Positions 1-8,396 of a stretch of DNA of 58,242 nt are shown here, piece after piece. Source of the stretch: an uncultured Prevotellaceae bacterium (lineage in GTDB: Bacteria; Bacteroidota; Bacteroidia; Bacteroidales; Bacteroidaceae); contig ONHN01000021.1 in the NCBI GenBank assembly GCA_900317635.1, positions 1 through 58,242 on the forward strand, given 5' to 3'. Both the position numbers and the translations under genes were made by a program. The notes under the pieces are model-generated. The model was not told where the DNA came from. It was given only the letters and a program-made list of their open reading frames with translations, and ran no database searches. The number at the start of each line of letters is the position of its first letter. Position 1 is the first letter of the stretch.

Positions 1-37
1 GGAGAAAATCCTCCAACGGGGTGGAGAAAATCCTCCA
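1..37. repeat. two direct copies of a 15-bp palindromic motif
   Basis: GGAGAAAATCCTCCA occurs at 1-15 and again at 23-37, a 22-bp period. Each copy is itself a small inverted repeat (GGAG/CTCC). A degenerate continuation (gatggagc, gcaggattttat) follows to about position 80. The element is cut by the window edge, so its full extent and its relation to the gene on the left are unknown. Confidence 0.6.
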
Positions 38-145
38 CCCAGATGGAGCGATACCTTTAACGGGGTGCAGGATTTTATTCTTTCTTTCCCCTCGGTATTG
101 CCTCTGCCTTGAGGCGTAAGGCAAAATCGAACAAAAAGTACAACT

Positions 146-424
146 ATGGGTTCAAATCACAAAAGAAAAAAGATAACGGAGGGGATTTGCTTCTCCTCCG
201 TGGAAATGATGCCGGACGCGAAAGGCTCGGCATTGTTCATCACGGACAGTAGTAAGGTATTCAAGGAATGACATCGACATCGCTCCCGTTACGCTCACCG
301 ACGGCACGCAATACATGCCGAGGGGTGGCGATAACATGAGCGTGTCGTGAAGCCTGCATCAAAGAAGCGTTCTAAGAAGTCCAAACAGTCGGACATGTTC
401 AACAATACATCAGAGGCTGAATAA
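146..424 (+). pseudogene. decayed short gene remnant with two frameshifts
   Basis: An ATG at 146 opens a 41-codon frame (MGSNHKRKKITEGICFSSVE...) that stops at 271. The next protein-like stretch (NDIDIAPVTLTDGTQYMPRG...) continues in a second frame from 267 to 350, and a lysine-rich tail (VKPASKKRSKKSKQSDMF...) continues in a third frame from 347 to 424. The three pieces abut almost exactly, so a single gene of about 90 codons with two small indels is the simplest reading. I do not recognise the family. The basic, Ser/Lys-rich C-terminus resembles small accessory proteins of mobile elements, but that is a guess. Alternatively these are chance frames. Confidence 0.4.
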
Positions 425-440
425 GCCCCGATGTATTGTT
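401..440 (+). terminator. hairpin at the end of the decayed gene
   Basis: AACAATACATC (401-411) is a perfect inverted repeat of GATGTATTGTT (430-440) with an 18-nt loop. The stop codon of the last frame (422-424) lies in the loop, the usual place for a terminator of the remnant gene. There is no strong U-tract, so it may be inefficient. Confidence 0.45.
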
Positions 441-545
441 TCAAAAAATCAGCTTATCTCAATTTTACAGAAGGACTATAATTCTTAAGTATAGGGCCAT
501 ATTTTGTAAACCAAAGCGCCGTTTTCAGTGTAAGTCAAGCTCTTA

Positions 546-579
546 AAAACAAAAAGGAGAGCCCTTTTAGGAACTCTCC
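546..579 (-). terminator. Rho-independent terminator of tRNA-Thr(UGU)
   Basis: On the minus strand GGAGAGTTCC pairs with GGGCTCTCC (556-579, G-T wobbles near the loop) and is followed by TTTTTGTTTTT (546-555). It lies 15 nt downstream of the tRNA 3' end. Confidence 0.8.
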
Positions 580-594
580 AAATGCTGTTTTCTG

Positions 595-668
595 AGCCTC
601 TTGTCGGATTCGAACCAACGACCCCGAGATTACAAATCACGTGCTCTGGCCAACTGAGCTAAAGAGGC
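595..668 (-). tRNA. tRNA-Thr (anticodon UGU)
   Basis: The reverse complement folds as a cloverleaf: acceptor GCCTCTT/AAGAGGC (668-662 with 602-596), D-arm GCTC...GAGC, anticodon loop TTTGTAA giving anticodon UGU, and T-loop TTCGAAT between GTTGG and CCGAC. The anticodon stem has one T-T mismatch. Discriminator base is U at 595 and CCA is not encoded. It reads ACA codons, and also others ending in purine. A good promoter lies upstream at 780-811 and a terminator directly downstream. Confidence 0.93.
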
Positions 669-779
669 GGGTGGGCAAGCTCTCTGTATCGCGCCGCTAC
701 GACCTTCTACCTTTGCTGCGGTCAAGCCCTGGAGGATTTGAAAGGAGCTGGCCGTACAGCACTTACCCATTTTGCGATG

Positions 780-811
780 CAAAATTACGACTTCTTTTGC
801 GACCAACCAAA
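780..811 (-). promoter_or_regulatory. Bacteroidetes-type promoter for tRNA-Thr(UGU)
   Basis: Read on the minus strand, TTTG (811-808), a 20-nt spacer and TAATTTTG (787-780) match the Bacteroidetes primary sigma consensus TTTG-N20-TAnnTTTG. The predicted start is near 773, giving a leader of about 100 nt before the mature tRNA. Confidence 0.7.
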
Positions 812-847
812 TTTATTGGTGTAATTTTTTCGCAACAATATAACGCT

Positions 848-1357
848 TTAATAGGAATAATCGCGGAACAATGAAATAACATCATCGAAAGCAATGGCAC
901 CAAAGGCGGACAATAACAGCAGCAAGGCTATAATGACTAAACCCAGAATGATGGCTGTATAGCTACACGACTTTGAGCGGACGGCAGCTCGACAAGCATC
1001 GTAGAGCATCCCCTCGCGGACAAAAAAGATGCTCTGAAGGGAGAAGATGACGGCGATGATGCCCAAAACGGGATTGCAGCAAAGCGTGGAAAGTATGGCC
1101 AGTGCCAAATTAGAGGAAGGTTCAGCAGTCTGGTGCGCATCGGTGTAGGCTGAAGGAGGAAGCTGAGATGGTGCTGTGGCTGCGCCGTTGTCGGCGAACA
1201 ACGGAGCCAAATCGGCCACGCGTCCAGCCTCAACCCAATCGGCCATGCCTTCGGCCCAAACCAAGGTGCCGGGCGTTACGCCATAACTTAGCAACTGCTC
1301 GCCACTAATTGGGCCGTGCTGTACTTCATTTGCATCAAGAAAATAGTATTCAAGCAT
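848..1357 (-). CDS. GYF_2 domain / CD225-like membrane protein
   Basis: This 169-residue protein begins with a GYF_2 (DUF4339) module: MLEYYFLDANEVQHGPISGE, then LVWAEGMADWVEAGRV, the hallmark W-x-x-GM-x-x-W of the fold. A short Pro/Ala linker (about 60-85) leads to two membrane segments (about 85-112 and 133-155) with the LAILSTLCCNPVLGI signature of CD225/dispanin proteins. GYF_2 is thought to mediate protein contacts and the CD225 part anchors it in the inner membrane; a specific role is unknown. It lies downstream of a longer paralogue (1457-2146) in the same orientation, so the pair looks like a tandem duplication. It replaces the paralogue's Gln/Pro-rich linker with a short one. Confidence 0.8.
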   Translation of the reverse strand: MLEYYFLDANEVQHGPISGEQLLSYGVTPGTLVWAEGMADWVEAGRVADLAPLFADNGAATAPSQLPPSAYTDAHQTAEPSSNLALAILSTLCCNPVLGIIAVIFSLQSIFFVREGMLYDACRAAVRSKSCSYTAIILGLVIIALLLLLSAFGAIAFDDVISLFRDYSY

Positions 1358-1387
1358 GATACATATATTGACAATAAAACACCTCCC

Positions 1388-1417
1388 AACATCCGCCCCT
1401 TAGTAAGGGCAGATGTT
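1388..1417 (-). terminator. terminator between the two GYF_2/CD225 genes
   Basis: AACATC..GCCC (1388-1399) pairs with GGGC.GATGTT (1407-1417) around the loop TTAGTAA. On the minus strand the stem is followed by GGGAGGTGTTTTATTG. It separates the 1457-2146 gene from its downstream paralogue. Confidence 0.6.
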
Positions 1418-1456
1418 AGGAAGCATTTGATAATATTATTTATATCCTTTATTCCT

Positions 1457-2146
1457 TTAGAAGGTGCTTGCTGCACCAACAACTGCTACCACGACATATA
1501 TCAGTGAAATTACAACTGACGAAACAGCAGAAATGATAGCCCATTTCTTAGCGTTGTCGGCAGCCTGTTGCGCTTCGTTCACTAAGCCTTGGCGGAAGAG
1601 GTCGTTCACCTTCACGGAATAAACGATTGAAACGATACCAAAAGGCAAACAACAGCAAATGGTGGAAAGGATGGCCCACACGAGGTAGTTGTCGGGAGGT
1701 GTCATGAAGGGCGTTCCGTAAGGTTGCTGCGGGCCTATTGGCGTTTGCGGCCCATACTGCGACTGAGGACCATAGGGTTGCTGAGGTTGTGGGCCGTAAG
1801 GCTGTTGCCCATAGGGTTGCTGTGGCTGTTGCGGCTGCTGGCCGTAGGATTGACCAAAAGGCTGTTGTGGCTGTTGCGGCTGTTGCGGCTGGGGGGAAGC
1901 ATAATTTTCAGGAGCTGCAGGCTGTGGGGCAACCGTTTGCTGCGGTATGGCAGTCTCTGCCATCGTGTTACTGGGTGCTGCGGGGAAGAAGGGTGCCAAT
2001 TCTGGCACTTCGCCTGCGGGAGTCCATGCTTGCATACCCGAGCGCCATACTAACGTCGTAGCTGTCACGCCCGCTGCCAAAAGTTGTTGTTCGCTAACAG
2101 GCCCTTTACGCTCGTTTCCAAAGTCAAGATAATAGTATTCGTTCAT
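1457..2146 (-). CDS. GYF_2 domain / CD225-like membrane protein with PQQ-rich linker
   Basis: The protein has 229 residues. Residues 1-55 form a GYF_2 domain (MNEYYYLDFGNERKGPVSEQ, then LVWRSGMQAWTPAGEV). Residues about 75-150 are a low-complexity Pro/Gln/Tyr/Gly linker (repeats of PYGQQPQQP type). Residues 155-229 are a CD225/dispanin-like double membrane region (NYLVWAILSTICCCLPFGIVS). The linker is likely cytosolic and disordered; GYF-type domains bind proline-rich peptides, so self-interaction or interaction with the neighbour is conceivable but only inferred. A consensus promoter lies at 2178-2210. The tandem linker repeats would let the linker length change by slippage. Confidence 0.82.
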   Translation of the reverse strand: MNEYYYLDFGNERKGPVSEQQLLAAGVTATTLVWRSGMQAWTPAGEVPELAPFFPAAPSNTMAETAIPQQTVAPQPAAPENYASPQPQQPQQPQQPFGQSYGQQPQQPQQPYGQQPYGPQPQQPYGPQSQYGPQTPIGPQQPYGTPFMTPPDNYLVWAILSTICCCLPFGIVSIVYSVKVNDLFRQGLVNEAQQAADNAKKWAIISAVSSVVISLIYVVVAVVGAASTF

Positions 2147-2177
2147 AACTCAGAGAAGTTAAAGGATATTCTGCCGA

Positions 2178-2210
2178 CAAAAATAAGCATAATTTATAAA
2201 ACGTTGCAAG
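2178..2210 (-). promoter_or_regulatory. promoter of the GYF_2/CD225 gene pair
   Basis: On the minus strand TATTTTTG (2185-2178) fits TAnnTTTG, and a partial -33 box (CTTG, 2210-2207) lies 21 nt upstream. Predicted start near 2171, about 25 nt before the ATG at 2146. Confidence 0.5.
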
Positions 2211-2339
2211 CAATTTGCCGATTTTTTAGCCCGCCATTGCGAAAAACGTCTCGTGAGGAGTCCTACAAGCTGCCGTGTAATAGTATCTTCTGCTCCACAA
2301 TGCTGGAAGCTCTGATGCCCCTACCCTGCCACAAACGAA

Positions 2340-2375
2340 GCCGCCGCGCATCCACTGAAAGCGGTGCGCGGCGGC
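2340..2375 (-). terminator. terminator of groES-groEL
   Basis: An 11-bp GC-only stem (GCCGCCGCGCA at 2340-2350 with TGCGCGGCGGC at 2365-2375) lies 50 nt downstream of the groEL stop codon. It lacks a U-tract on the minus strand, so it may act as an mRNA-stabilising 3' hairpin as much as a terminator. The rest of 2147-2425 holds no gene. Confidence 0.65.
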
Positions 2376-2425
2376 GGTCAAGTAAAGTTTTTGTGTTACT
2401 TGAGTCTTATTGCGAAAAATGTTTC

Positions 2426-4054
2426 TTACATCATACCGCCCATGCCTGGGTTACCCATTGGCATTTCGGGTTTCTCTTCGGGTTTGTCGCAGATGACGCA
2501 TTCGGTGGTAAGGAACATACCCGCAACGCTGGCTGCATTCTCCAGAGCTACGCGGGCCACCTTAGCGGGGTCAACCACGCCTGCTGCACGCAAGTCTTCG
2601 TAGGTCTCGGTCTTAGCATTGTAGCCATAGTTGCCCTTGCCTTCGCGCACATTGTTGACAACCACGGCGCCCTCTATGCCTGCATTAGCGCAAATTTGGC
2701 GAAGCGGTTCTTCGATGGCACGGCGAATGATGGCAATACCCGTTGTTTCGTCGGCATTGTCGCCCGTGAGGCCTTCCAGCTTCTTCTGAGCGCGGATGTA
2801 GCTAACGCCACCACCCGTCACGATACCTTCTTCAATGGCTGCTCGCGTAGCACAGAGGGCATCGTCGCAGCGGTCTTTCTTTTCTTTCTGCTCGGTCTCG
2901 CTGGCAGCACCCACTTGCAGCACGCACACGCCGCCACTGAGCTTAGCCAAACGCTCCTGCAACTTCTCTTTATCGTAGGAGCTGGTTGTGTTAGCAATCT
3001 CGGCCTTGATTTGTGCAATGCGGTCGGCAATTTGCTGCTTGTCGCCAGCACCGTCAACAATGGTCGTGTTCTCCTTCGTAACGGTCACTTTCTCGGCCGT
3101 ACCCAACATTTCGAGCGTAGCTTGTTCAAGCTTAAAGCCTTTCTCTTCGCTGATAACGATACCGCCCGTCAGCGTTGCAATATCTTCAAGCATGGCCTTG
3201 CGACGATCGCCGAAACCTGGAGCCTTCACGGCGCAAATCTTCAGCTGCGTGCGCAGGCGGTTTACAACGAGCGTTGTGAGGGCTTCGCTCTCAACGTCTT
3301 CGGCAATGACGAGGAGCGGGCGACCCGTCTGAACGGCGGGTTCGAGGATAGGCAGAAAATCCTTCAAACTGCTAATCTTCTTATCATAAATAAGGATATA
3401 GGGATTTTCCATCACACACTCCATCTTCTCCGTATCCGTTACGAAGTAGGGGCTGAGGAAACCACGGTCAAATTGCATGCCTTCTACGGTCTTCAGGACA
3501 GTATCGCGGCCTTTAGCATCCTCAATGGTGATAACGCCATTTACGCTGACAGCACGCATACCGTCGGCAATGAGTTTTCCTATTTCGGGATCGTTGTTGG
3601 CTGAGATGCTGGCCACTTGCTCAATCTTGTCGTAGCTTTCGCCCACTTGTTCAGCTTGCTCACGAATACCAGCAACAACGGCAGCAACGCCTTTGTCAAT
3701 ACCGCGCTTCAAGTCAAGCGGGTTGGCACCGGCTGCTACATTCTTCATACCTTCTGTCAAGATGGCTTGAGCCAAGACGGTGGCCGTTGTCGTACCATCG
3801 CCAGCATCGTCACCCGTCTTGCTGGCCACACTCTTGACGAGTTGAGCGCCAGCATTAGCGAATGCCTCGTCGAGCTCAATTTCTTTTGCCACGGTCACAC
3901 CGTCCTTCGTAATGCGAGGTGCACCGAATTTCTTGTCAATAACGACGTTACGTCCTTTAGGACCAAGAGTTACTTTCACGGCGTTAGCCAGTTGGTCAGC
4001 ACCTTGTCGCAGGGCTTCGCGAGCCTCTACGTTATATTTCAGTTCTTTTGCCAT
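2426..4054 (-). CDS. groL: chaperonin GroEL (60 kDa)
   Basis: This 542-residue protein is the standard length. It starts [18 protein letters not shown], has the ATP-binding signature [18 protein letters not shown] and the [13 protein letters not shown] segment with the catalytic Asp, and carries the [12 protein letters not shown] family signature. It ends in the flexible GGM-rich tail ([12 protein letters not shown]). It forms the double-ring folding chamber with GroES, encoded 41 nt upstream in the same operon. The Asp residues needed for ATP hydrolysis are intact. No CIRCE operator is visible upstream of the operon, so control by HrcA is not supported by the sequence. Confidence 0.98.
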   Translation of the reverse strand: MAKELKYNVEAREALRQGADQLANAVKVTLGPKGRNVVIDKKFGAPRITKDGVTVAKEIELDEAFANAGAQLVKSVASKTGDDAGDGTTTATVLAQAILTEGMKNVAAGANPLDLKRGIDKGVAAVVAGIREQAEQVGESYDKIEQVASISANNDPEIGKLIADGMRAVSVNGVITIEDAKGRDTVLKTVEGMQFDRGFLSPYFVTDTEKMECVMENPYILIYDKKISSLKDFLPILEPAVQTGRPLLVIAEDVESEALTTLVVNRLRTQLKICAVKAPGFGDRRKAMLEDIATLTGGIVISEEKGFKLEQATLEMLGTAEKVTVTKENTTIVDGAGDKQQIADRIAQIKAEIANTTSSYDKEKLQERLAKLSGGVCVLQVGAASETEQKEKKDRCDDALCATRAAIEEGIVTGGGVSYIRAQKKLEGLTGDNADETTGIAIIRRAIEEPLRQICANAGIEGAVVVNNVREGKGNYGYNAKTETYEDLRAAGVVDPAKVARVALENAASVAGMFLTTECVICDKPEEKPEMPMGNPGMGGMM

Positions 4055-4095
4055 TGTGATTTAGTTTTAATGTAAAGTTAGACTTTTAAACCATT

Positions 4096-4365
4096 TTAGA
4101 TGATAGCGAGGACGTCGCTCTGACGCATAATGAGGAACTTTTCGCCTTCAAGTTCAACTTCGGTGCCGCTGTATTTTCCATAAAGTACCTGGTCGCCGGC
4201 CTTAAGAACCATTTCTTCGTCTTTCGTGCCACGGCCTACGGCAAGTACTTCGCCGCGCAGAGGTTTTTCTTTGGCTGTGTCGGGGATGATGATACCGCCG
4301 ACGGTTTTCTCTTCAGCAGGAGCGGGCTTGATGAGCACGCGGTCTGCAAGTGGTTTAATGTTCAT
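4096..4365 (-). CDS. groS: co-chaperonin GroES (10 kDa)
   Basis: The protein has 89 residues. It starts [20 protein letters not shown] and has the mobile loop [18 protein letters not shown] that contacts GroEL and the [14 protein letters not shown] and [15 protein letters not shown] barrel strands. It caps the GroEL ring as a heptamer. It is first in the operon and groEL follows after 41 nt. The 257 nt between this start and the divergent tRNA-Thr is AT-rich and must hold the promoter, but I could not find a convincing TAnnTTTG box on the minus strand. Confidence 0.98.
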   Translation of the reverse strand: MNIKPLADRVLIKPAPAEEKTVGGIIIPDTAKEKPLRGEVLAVGRGTKDEEMVLKAGDQVLYGKYSGTEVELEGEKFLIMRQSDVLAII

Positions 4366-4570
4366 AGATGTAATGATTTTTGTTTATAGTTGGTTTTAAG
4401 CTTTCACGAAAGGAAGCGTTCGCATTTGTTATTACTAAAAGTGTGCCAAAAAGCGACATAAGGTCGTTTGATGCTAAAATAAATGCTACTGACACATCAT
4501 TTCTATTACCAGTTGCAGGCACTATTAACCGACAAAAAAACAACTTTGCATATTTTTTTTGCAAAAAAGG

Positions 4571-4602
4571 TTTGGTAGTATTAAAATCATTCATTACTTT
4601 TG
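4571..4602 (+). promoter_or_regulatory. Bacteroidetes-type promoter for tRNA-Thr(CGU)
   Basis: TTTG (4571-4574), a 20-nt spacer and TACTTTTG (4595-4602) match the consensus closely. The predicted start is near 4609, about 14 nt before the mature tRNA 5' end. Confidence 0.8.
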
Positions 4603-4622
4603 CACCCGCAAACAAGCGATAA

Positions 4623-4695
4623 GCCGATATAGCTCAGTTGGTAGAGCGACTCATTCGTAATGAGTAGGTCGCCGGTTCGAGTCCGGCTCTCGGCT
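4623..4695 (+). tRNA. tRNA-Thr (anticodon CGU)
   Basis: Cloverleaf: acceptor GCCGATA/TCTCGGC (one T-C mismatch at the sixth pair), D-arm GCTC/GAGC, anticodon stem ACTCA/TGAGT with loop TTCGTAA (anticodon CGU), T-arm GCCGG/CCGGC with loop TTCGAGT. It reads ACG codons. CCA is not encoded. A strong promoter precedes it and an intrinsic terminator follows. Confidence 0.95.
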
Positions 4696-4702
4696 CTCTT
4701 AA

Positions 4703-4746
4703 GACTTCGCATACTCCTTTCAAAGGGAATATGCGAAGTTTTTTTG
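4703..4746 (+). terminator. Rho-independent terminator of tRNA-Thr(CGU)
   Basis: ACTTCGCATA (4704-4713) pairs with TATGCGAAGT (4730-4739), with a further inner CCTTT/AAAGG pairing, followed directly by a run of T residues to 4745. Confidence 0.92.
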
Positions 4747-5162
4747 CTATGCCAAGGATGTTCGCCTGAACAAGACAAATCTACATGCTTGATTAGAGAC
4801 AGCGCAAAAACAAGGAACGCAAACATAGGATGCTTTTACATCAACGAGTCTAAGTATCGACAGTGTGGAGGAACAGATAAAACGCAAAGCCCAATTTTTG
4901 CATAACAACGAAAGATATATCATGATATTACTGTCAGCTACATTCTTCATCGCTGAAACAGACATCGCATGTTTCTTTCATAGGGCAAAAGTAATGATAA
5001 AGTTGGAGATTACAAAGTTTCGTATGCATAAGGAGTTTTTATTTCGTAGAAAAAATTATAATTTCGCGCCACAAAAGCCACTTTCGGCCTGCAAGCCCTT
5101 GGCTGTTAATAGCCACAAGGCATTTATTTGCTAAAGGCCTAAAGTTTAACACCCACATTTTT
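4747..5162. other. 416-bp gene-free gap with a possible divergent promoter
   Basis: AT-rich compared with its surroundings. Short open frames exist on both strands (for example 4865-5134 plus and 4747-4965 minus) but none looks like a protein. The only structured signal is a minus-strand promoter match at 4986-5016, listed separately. A weak TAATTTCG at 5059-5066 could serve the plus-strand gene at 5163. Confidence 0.5.
4986..5016 (-). promoter_or_regulatory. orphan consensus promoter reading leftward
   Basis: On the minus strand TTTG (5016-5013), a 19-nt spacer and TACTTTTG (4993-4986) fit the Bacteroidetes consensus. The predicted start is near 4979. Nothing annotated lies downstream: only a 15-codon CxxC-containing frame starting at 4978 or so (MKETCDVCFSDEECS) and the back of the tRNA terminator. 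It may drive a small RNA of up to about 230 nt or be fortuitous. Confidence 0.4.
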
Positions 5163-6296
5163 ATGTCAGTAGAAATTAAGCGTGTTCAGTCTCGAAGTGA
5201 TTTGAAACGCTTCATCCGCTTCAACTACGAGCTCTATAAAGACAACCCGTACAGCGTTCCCGATTTGTACGAGGACATTCTTTCCACCTTCTCGCCCGAG
5301 AAGAACCCAGCGTTCGAGTTTTGCGAGGCCGATTATTTCCTTGCCTACAAAGACGGCAAGCTCTGCGGGCGCGTGGCCGCCATCATCAATCGGCGGGCCA
5401 ACGAGGCATGGAACAAGCGCTCGGTGCGTTTTGGCTGGATCGACTTCATTGACGATGAAGAAGTGAGCCTTGCCCTGCTTGAAACAGTGAAGGCCTGGGG
5501 CCGCGAGCGCGGTATGACGGAGATTGAAGGGCCGCTGGGCTTCACGGATATGGATGCCGAAGGCATGCTGGTTGATGGTTTCGACCGTCTCTCTACGATG
5601 GCCACGATCTACAACTATCCCTACTATCCCAAGCACCTTGAACACCACGGGTTTGAGAAAGCTAACGACTGGATAGAGCAACTCATTACCGTTCCCGATG
5701 CTATCCCCGAGAAGCACCTGCGCATTGCCGAGCTCGTAAAGAAGCGCTACAACCTGCACATCCGCAAACTCCGCTCTAAGCGCGAAGCGTTCGAGAACAA
5801 CCTTGGCCACCGTATTTTTGCGCTGATCAACGAGGCCTATGCCCATCTCTACGGCTACAGCCGCATGACGGACCGCCAGATAGACGAATACGTCAAGTCC
5901 TACATCCCCATCCTCGACCTTCGCATGGTAACGCTCGTTGAAGATGCTGAAGACAACATCGTGGCCGTAGGCATCACGATGCCCTCCCTGAGCCGTGCCC
6001 TGCAAAAGGCCCACGGCAAGCTCTTCCCCTTCGGTTGGTTCCACCTGCTGAAAGCGTTAAAGTGGAAGCACAGCGACAGGCTTGACATGCTACTTGTGGC
6101 CGTTCGGCCCGACTTTCAGGGTAAAGGTGTCAATGCCTTGCTCTTTACGGATCTCATACCCGTCTATCAGCAAATGGGCTTCCGCTACGCTGAGAGCAAT
6201 CCCGAGATGGAAAGCAACGACAAGGTGCAAAATCAGTGGCAATACTTCCCTACAGAAAACCACAAGCGCCGCCGCTGCTACCGACAGGATTTATAG
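5163..6296 (+). CDS. GNAT-fold acetyltransferase-like protein of unknown substrate
   Basis: This 377-residue cytosolic protein begins VEIKRVQSRSDLKRFIRFNY and belongs to a Bacteroidetes family annotated as GNAT-related. The N-terminal half contains YFLAYKDGKLCGRVAAIINR and GPLGFTDMDAEGMLVDGFD. The C-terminal half has the acyl-CoA-binding-like LLVAVRPDFQGKGVNALLF (Q-G-K-G corresponds to the GNAT Q/RxxGxG/A loop), at about residues 305-323. No signal peptide is present. parE follows 32 nt later on the same strand and may be co-transcribed. Substrate unknown. Confidence 0.8.
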   Translation: MSVEIKRVQSRSDLKRFIRFNYELYKDNPYSVPDLYEDILSTFSPEKNPAFEFCEADYFLAYKDGKLCGRVAAIINRRANEAWNKRSVRFGWIDFIDDEEVSLALLETVKAWGRERGMTEIEGPLGFTDMDAEGMLVDGFDRLSTMATIYNYPYYPKHLEHHGFEKANDWIEQLITVPDAIPEKHLRIAELVKKRYNLHIRKLRSKREAFENNLGHRIFALINEAYAHLYGYSRMTDRQIDEYVKSYIPILDLRMVTLVEDAEDNIVAVGITMPSLSRALQKAHGKLFPFGWFHLLKALKWKHSDRLDMLLVAVRPDFQGKGVNALLFTDLIPVYQQMGFRYAESNPEMESNDKVQNQWQYFPTENHKRRRCYRQDL

Positions 6297-6328
6297 CAGG
6301 GTCTTAACATAAGAACATACATAATGCT

Positions 6329-8284
6329 ATGGCAGAAGAGAACGTACAGCTACACCAACGCGAAGAATACACCGACGACAAGATTAAGCACCTCGACGAC
6401 ACGGAGCACATCCGCACGCGCCCGGGCATGTATATTGGTCGGTTGGGCGACGGCTCGCATGCCGAAGACGGCATCTACGTCTTGCTGAAAGAGACCATCG
6501 ACAATAGCATCGATGAGTTCAACGAAGGTTTCGGCAAGAAGATAGAAGTTGACATCACGTCGGAGGGTGCAGCCTCCGTGCGCGACTATGGTCGCGGCAT
6601 CCCCCTACGTTCGCTCGTTCCTGCCGTTTCGCAACTGAACACAGGTGCTAAGTACGATACCGCCGTCTTCACGGCCAGCGTCGGTCTTAACGGTGTCGGC
6701 CTGAAAGCTGTCAACGCCTTGAGCCAGCGTTTCGTGGCCCGTAGCCACCGCGACGGAAAATTCCACGAGGCACAATTCGAGCGCGGCAAACTCGTGAAGG
6801 ACATTGAAGGCGATACGAGCGAAGAAAACGGCACATACATCTACTTCAAGCCCGACCCTACCCTCTTCACTGGCTTCCGCTTCCACGAAGAGTTTGTTGA
6901 GAACATGTTGCGCAACTATACCTACCTCAACACGGGCCTCGCCATTTTCCACAACGGCCGCCGCATCATTTCGCGCAACGGCCTTGAAGACCTGCTGAAC
7001 GACAACATGACGGCTCCCGGCCTCTACCCCATCGTCCACCTTCAGGGCGAAGGCATCGACATTGCCTTTACCCACACGTCGCAGTATGGGGAGGAATACT
7101 ACAGCTTCGTCAACGGCCAACACACCACGCAGGGCGGTACGCACCAGAGTGCGTTCAAGGAGCACATTGCCAAAGCCATTAAAGAATACTTTGGCAAGAA
7201 CTTCGACGTGCAGGACGTGCGCAACGGCCTCGTAGCCGCCATTGCCATTCGCGTCATCGAGCCGCTGTTTGAAAGTCAGACCAAGATTAAGCTCGGCTCG
7301 CTGACGATGGCCCCCGAGAAAGACAAAAACGGCCGTCCTTTCCCGCTATCCGGCATCAGCGTCAACAAGTTTGTGGGCGATTTCGTCAAGGAACAAGTTG
7401 ATAACTATTTGCACAAGAACCTCGACGTGGCCGACGTCATCTTACAGAAGATACAAGAGAGCGAGAAAGAGCGCAAAGCCATTGCGGGCGTAACGAAGCT
7501 GGCGCGCGAACGCGCTAAGAAGGCCAACCTCCACAACCGCAAGCTACGCGACTGTCGCATCCACCTCAACGACCCCGCCCCCAAGCCTAAGAAGGGACAA
7601 GAGGAAGAGGCCGATGCCCGCCTCGACAGTGCTATCTTCATCACCGAGGGCGATTCCGCCAGCGGTAGCATCACGAAGAGCCGCAACGTCAACACGCAAG
7701 CCGTCTTCTCCCTGCGCGGAAAACCGCTGAACAGCTTCGGACTGACGAAGAAGGTGGTGTACGAAAACGAAGAGTTCAACCTCCTGCAAGCGGCGCTCAA
7801 CATCGAGGACGGGCTCGACGGACTGCGCTACAACAAGGTCATCGTAGCCACCGATGCCGATGTTGACGGCATGCACATCCGCCTCCTGATGATTACGTTC
7901 TTCCTCCAGTTCTTCCCCGACCTCATTAAGAAAGGCCACGTCTATATCTTGCAAACACCGCTCTTCCGCGTGCGCAAAAAAAACCAGAAGCGCGAATACG
8001 TCACGCGCTACTGCTACAGCGACGAAGAACGCCTTGCCGCCATCGAGGAGTTAGGTCCTGACCCCGAAATAACGCGCTTCAAGGGCCTTGGCGAGATTTC
8101 GCCCGACGAGTTCCGTGGCTTCATCGGCCCCGACATCCGCCTTGAGCAGGTGACCCTCCACAAGAGCGACAAGCCAGGCGACCTCATGGAGTACTACATG
8201 GGCAAAAACACCTCCGAGCGCCAACTCTTCATTATCGACAACCTGCGAGAAGAAGAAGACCTCGTCGAGAGCGAGGAGGTGTAA
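6329..8284 (+). CDS. parE: DNA topoisomerase IV subunit B (ParE)
   Basis: The protein has 651 residues. The N-terminal GHKL ATPase shows [19 protein letters not shown] and [15 protein letters not shown]. The transducer domain follows, and the Toprim domain has [11 protein letters not shown] (catalytic Glu) and [13 protein letters not shown] (metal-binding Asp residues). It closes with the conserved [13 protein letters not shown] segment. It decatenates daughter chromosomes together with ParC. parC is not the next gene: engB follows on the opposite strand, so the usual parE-parC pairing is broken here. EGDSASGS in place of EGDSAGG is normal for the Bacteroidetes form. Confidence 0.94.
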   Translation: MAEENVQLHQREEYTDDKIKHLDDTEHIRTRPGMYIGRLGDGSHAEDGIYVLLKETIDNSIDEFNEGFGKKIEVDITSEGAASVRDYGRGIPLRSLVPAVSQLNTGAKYDTAVFTASVGLNGVGLKAVNALSQRFVARSHRDGKFHEAQFERGKLVKDIEGDTSEENGTYIYFKPDPTLFTGFRFHEEFVENMLRNYTYLNTGLAIFHNGRRIISRNGLEDLLNDNMTAPGLYPIVHLQGEGIDIAFTHTSQYGEEYYSFVNGQHTTQGGTHQSAFKEHIAKAIKEYFGKNFDVQDVRNGLVAAIAIRVIEPLFESQTKIKLGSLTMAPEKDKNGRPFPLSGISVNKFVGDFVKEQVDNYLHKNLDVADVILQKIQESEKERKAIAGVTKLARERAKKANLHNRKLRDCRIHLNDPAPKPKKGQEEEADARLDSAIFITEGDSASGSITKSRNVNTQAVFSLRGKPLNSFGLTKKVVYENEEFNLLQAALNIEDGLDGLRYNKVIVATDADVDGMHIRLLMITFFLQFFPDLIKKGHVYILQTPLFRVRKKNQKREYVTRYCYSDEERLAAIEELGPDPEITRFKGLGEISPDEFRGFIGPDIRLEQVTLHKSDKPGDLMEYYMGKNTSERQLFIIDNLREEEDLVESEEV

Positions 8285-8314
8285 GCAACGATACTGACAA
8301 AGACTATATGCAAA

Positions 8315-8358
8315 CTGTCCGCTAAGCACTGCCAAAAAGGCAGGTGCTTAGCGGACAG
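8315..8358. terminator. bidirectional terminator between parE and engB
   Basis: A perfect 15-bp stem (CTGTCCGCTAAGCAC with its complement ending at 8358) is extended by TGCC/GGCA around an AAAAA loop. It lies between two convergent genes. There is no long T-run, but the stem is very strong. Confidence 0.8.
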
Positions 8359-8396
8359 CTCGTATATCGTCCCCTCTCCCTTTGCCAGAGAGAGCA

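Noticed and set aside
1-668. Prophage or integrative element end at tRNA-Thr(UGU)
   Set aside because: No integrase, no phage genes and no duplicated tRNA end could be found in the window.
2084-3604. 506-codon open frame on the plus strand opposite groEL
   Set aside because: It is the antisense shadow of groEL; the GC-rich codon use of the real gene leaves few stops, and the translation has no family motifs.
4366-4622. CIRCE operator before groES
   Set aside because: No TTAGCACTC-N9-GAGTGCTAA or near match is visible on either strand.
4587-4826. Protein containing SRTRTGDLLITNESLYQLSY
   Set aside because: It is the antisense translation of the tRNA-Thr gene, a well-known annotation artefact.
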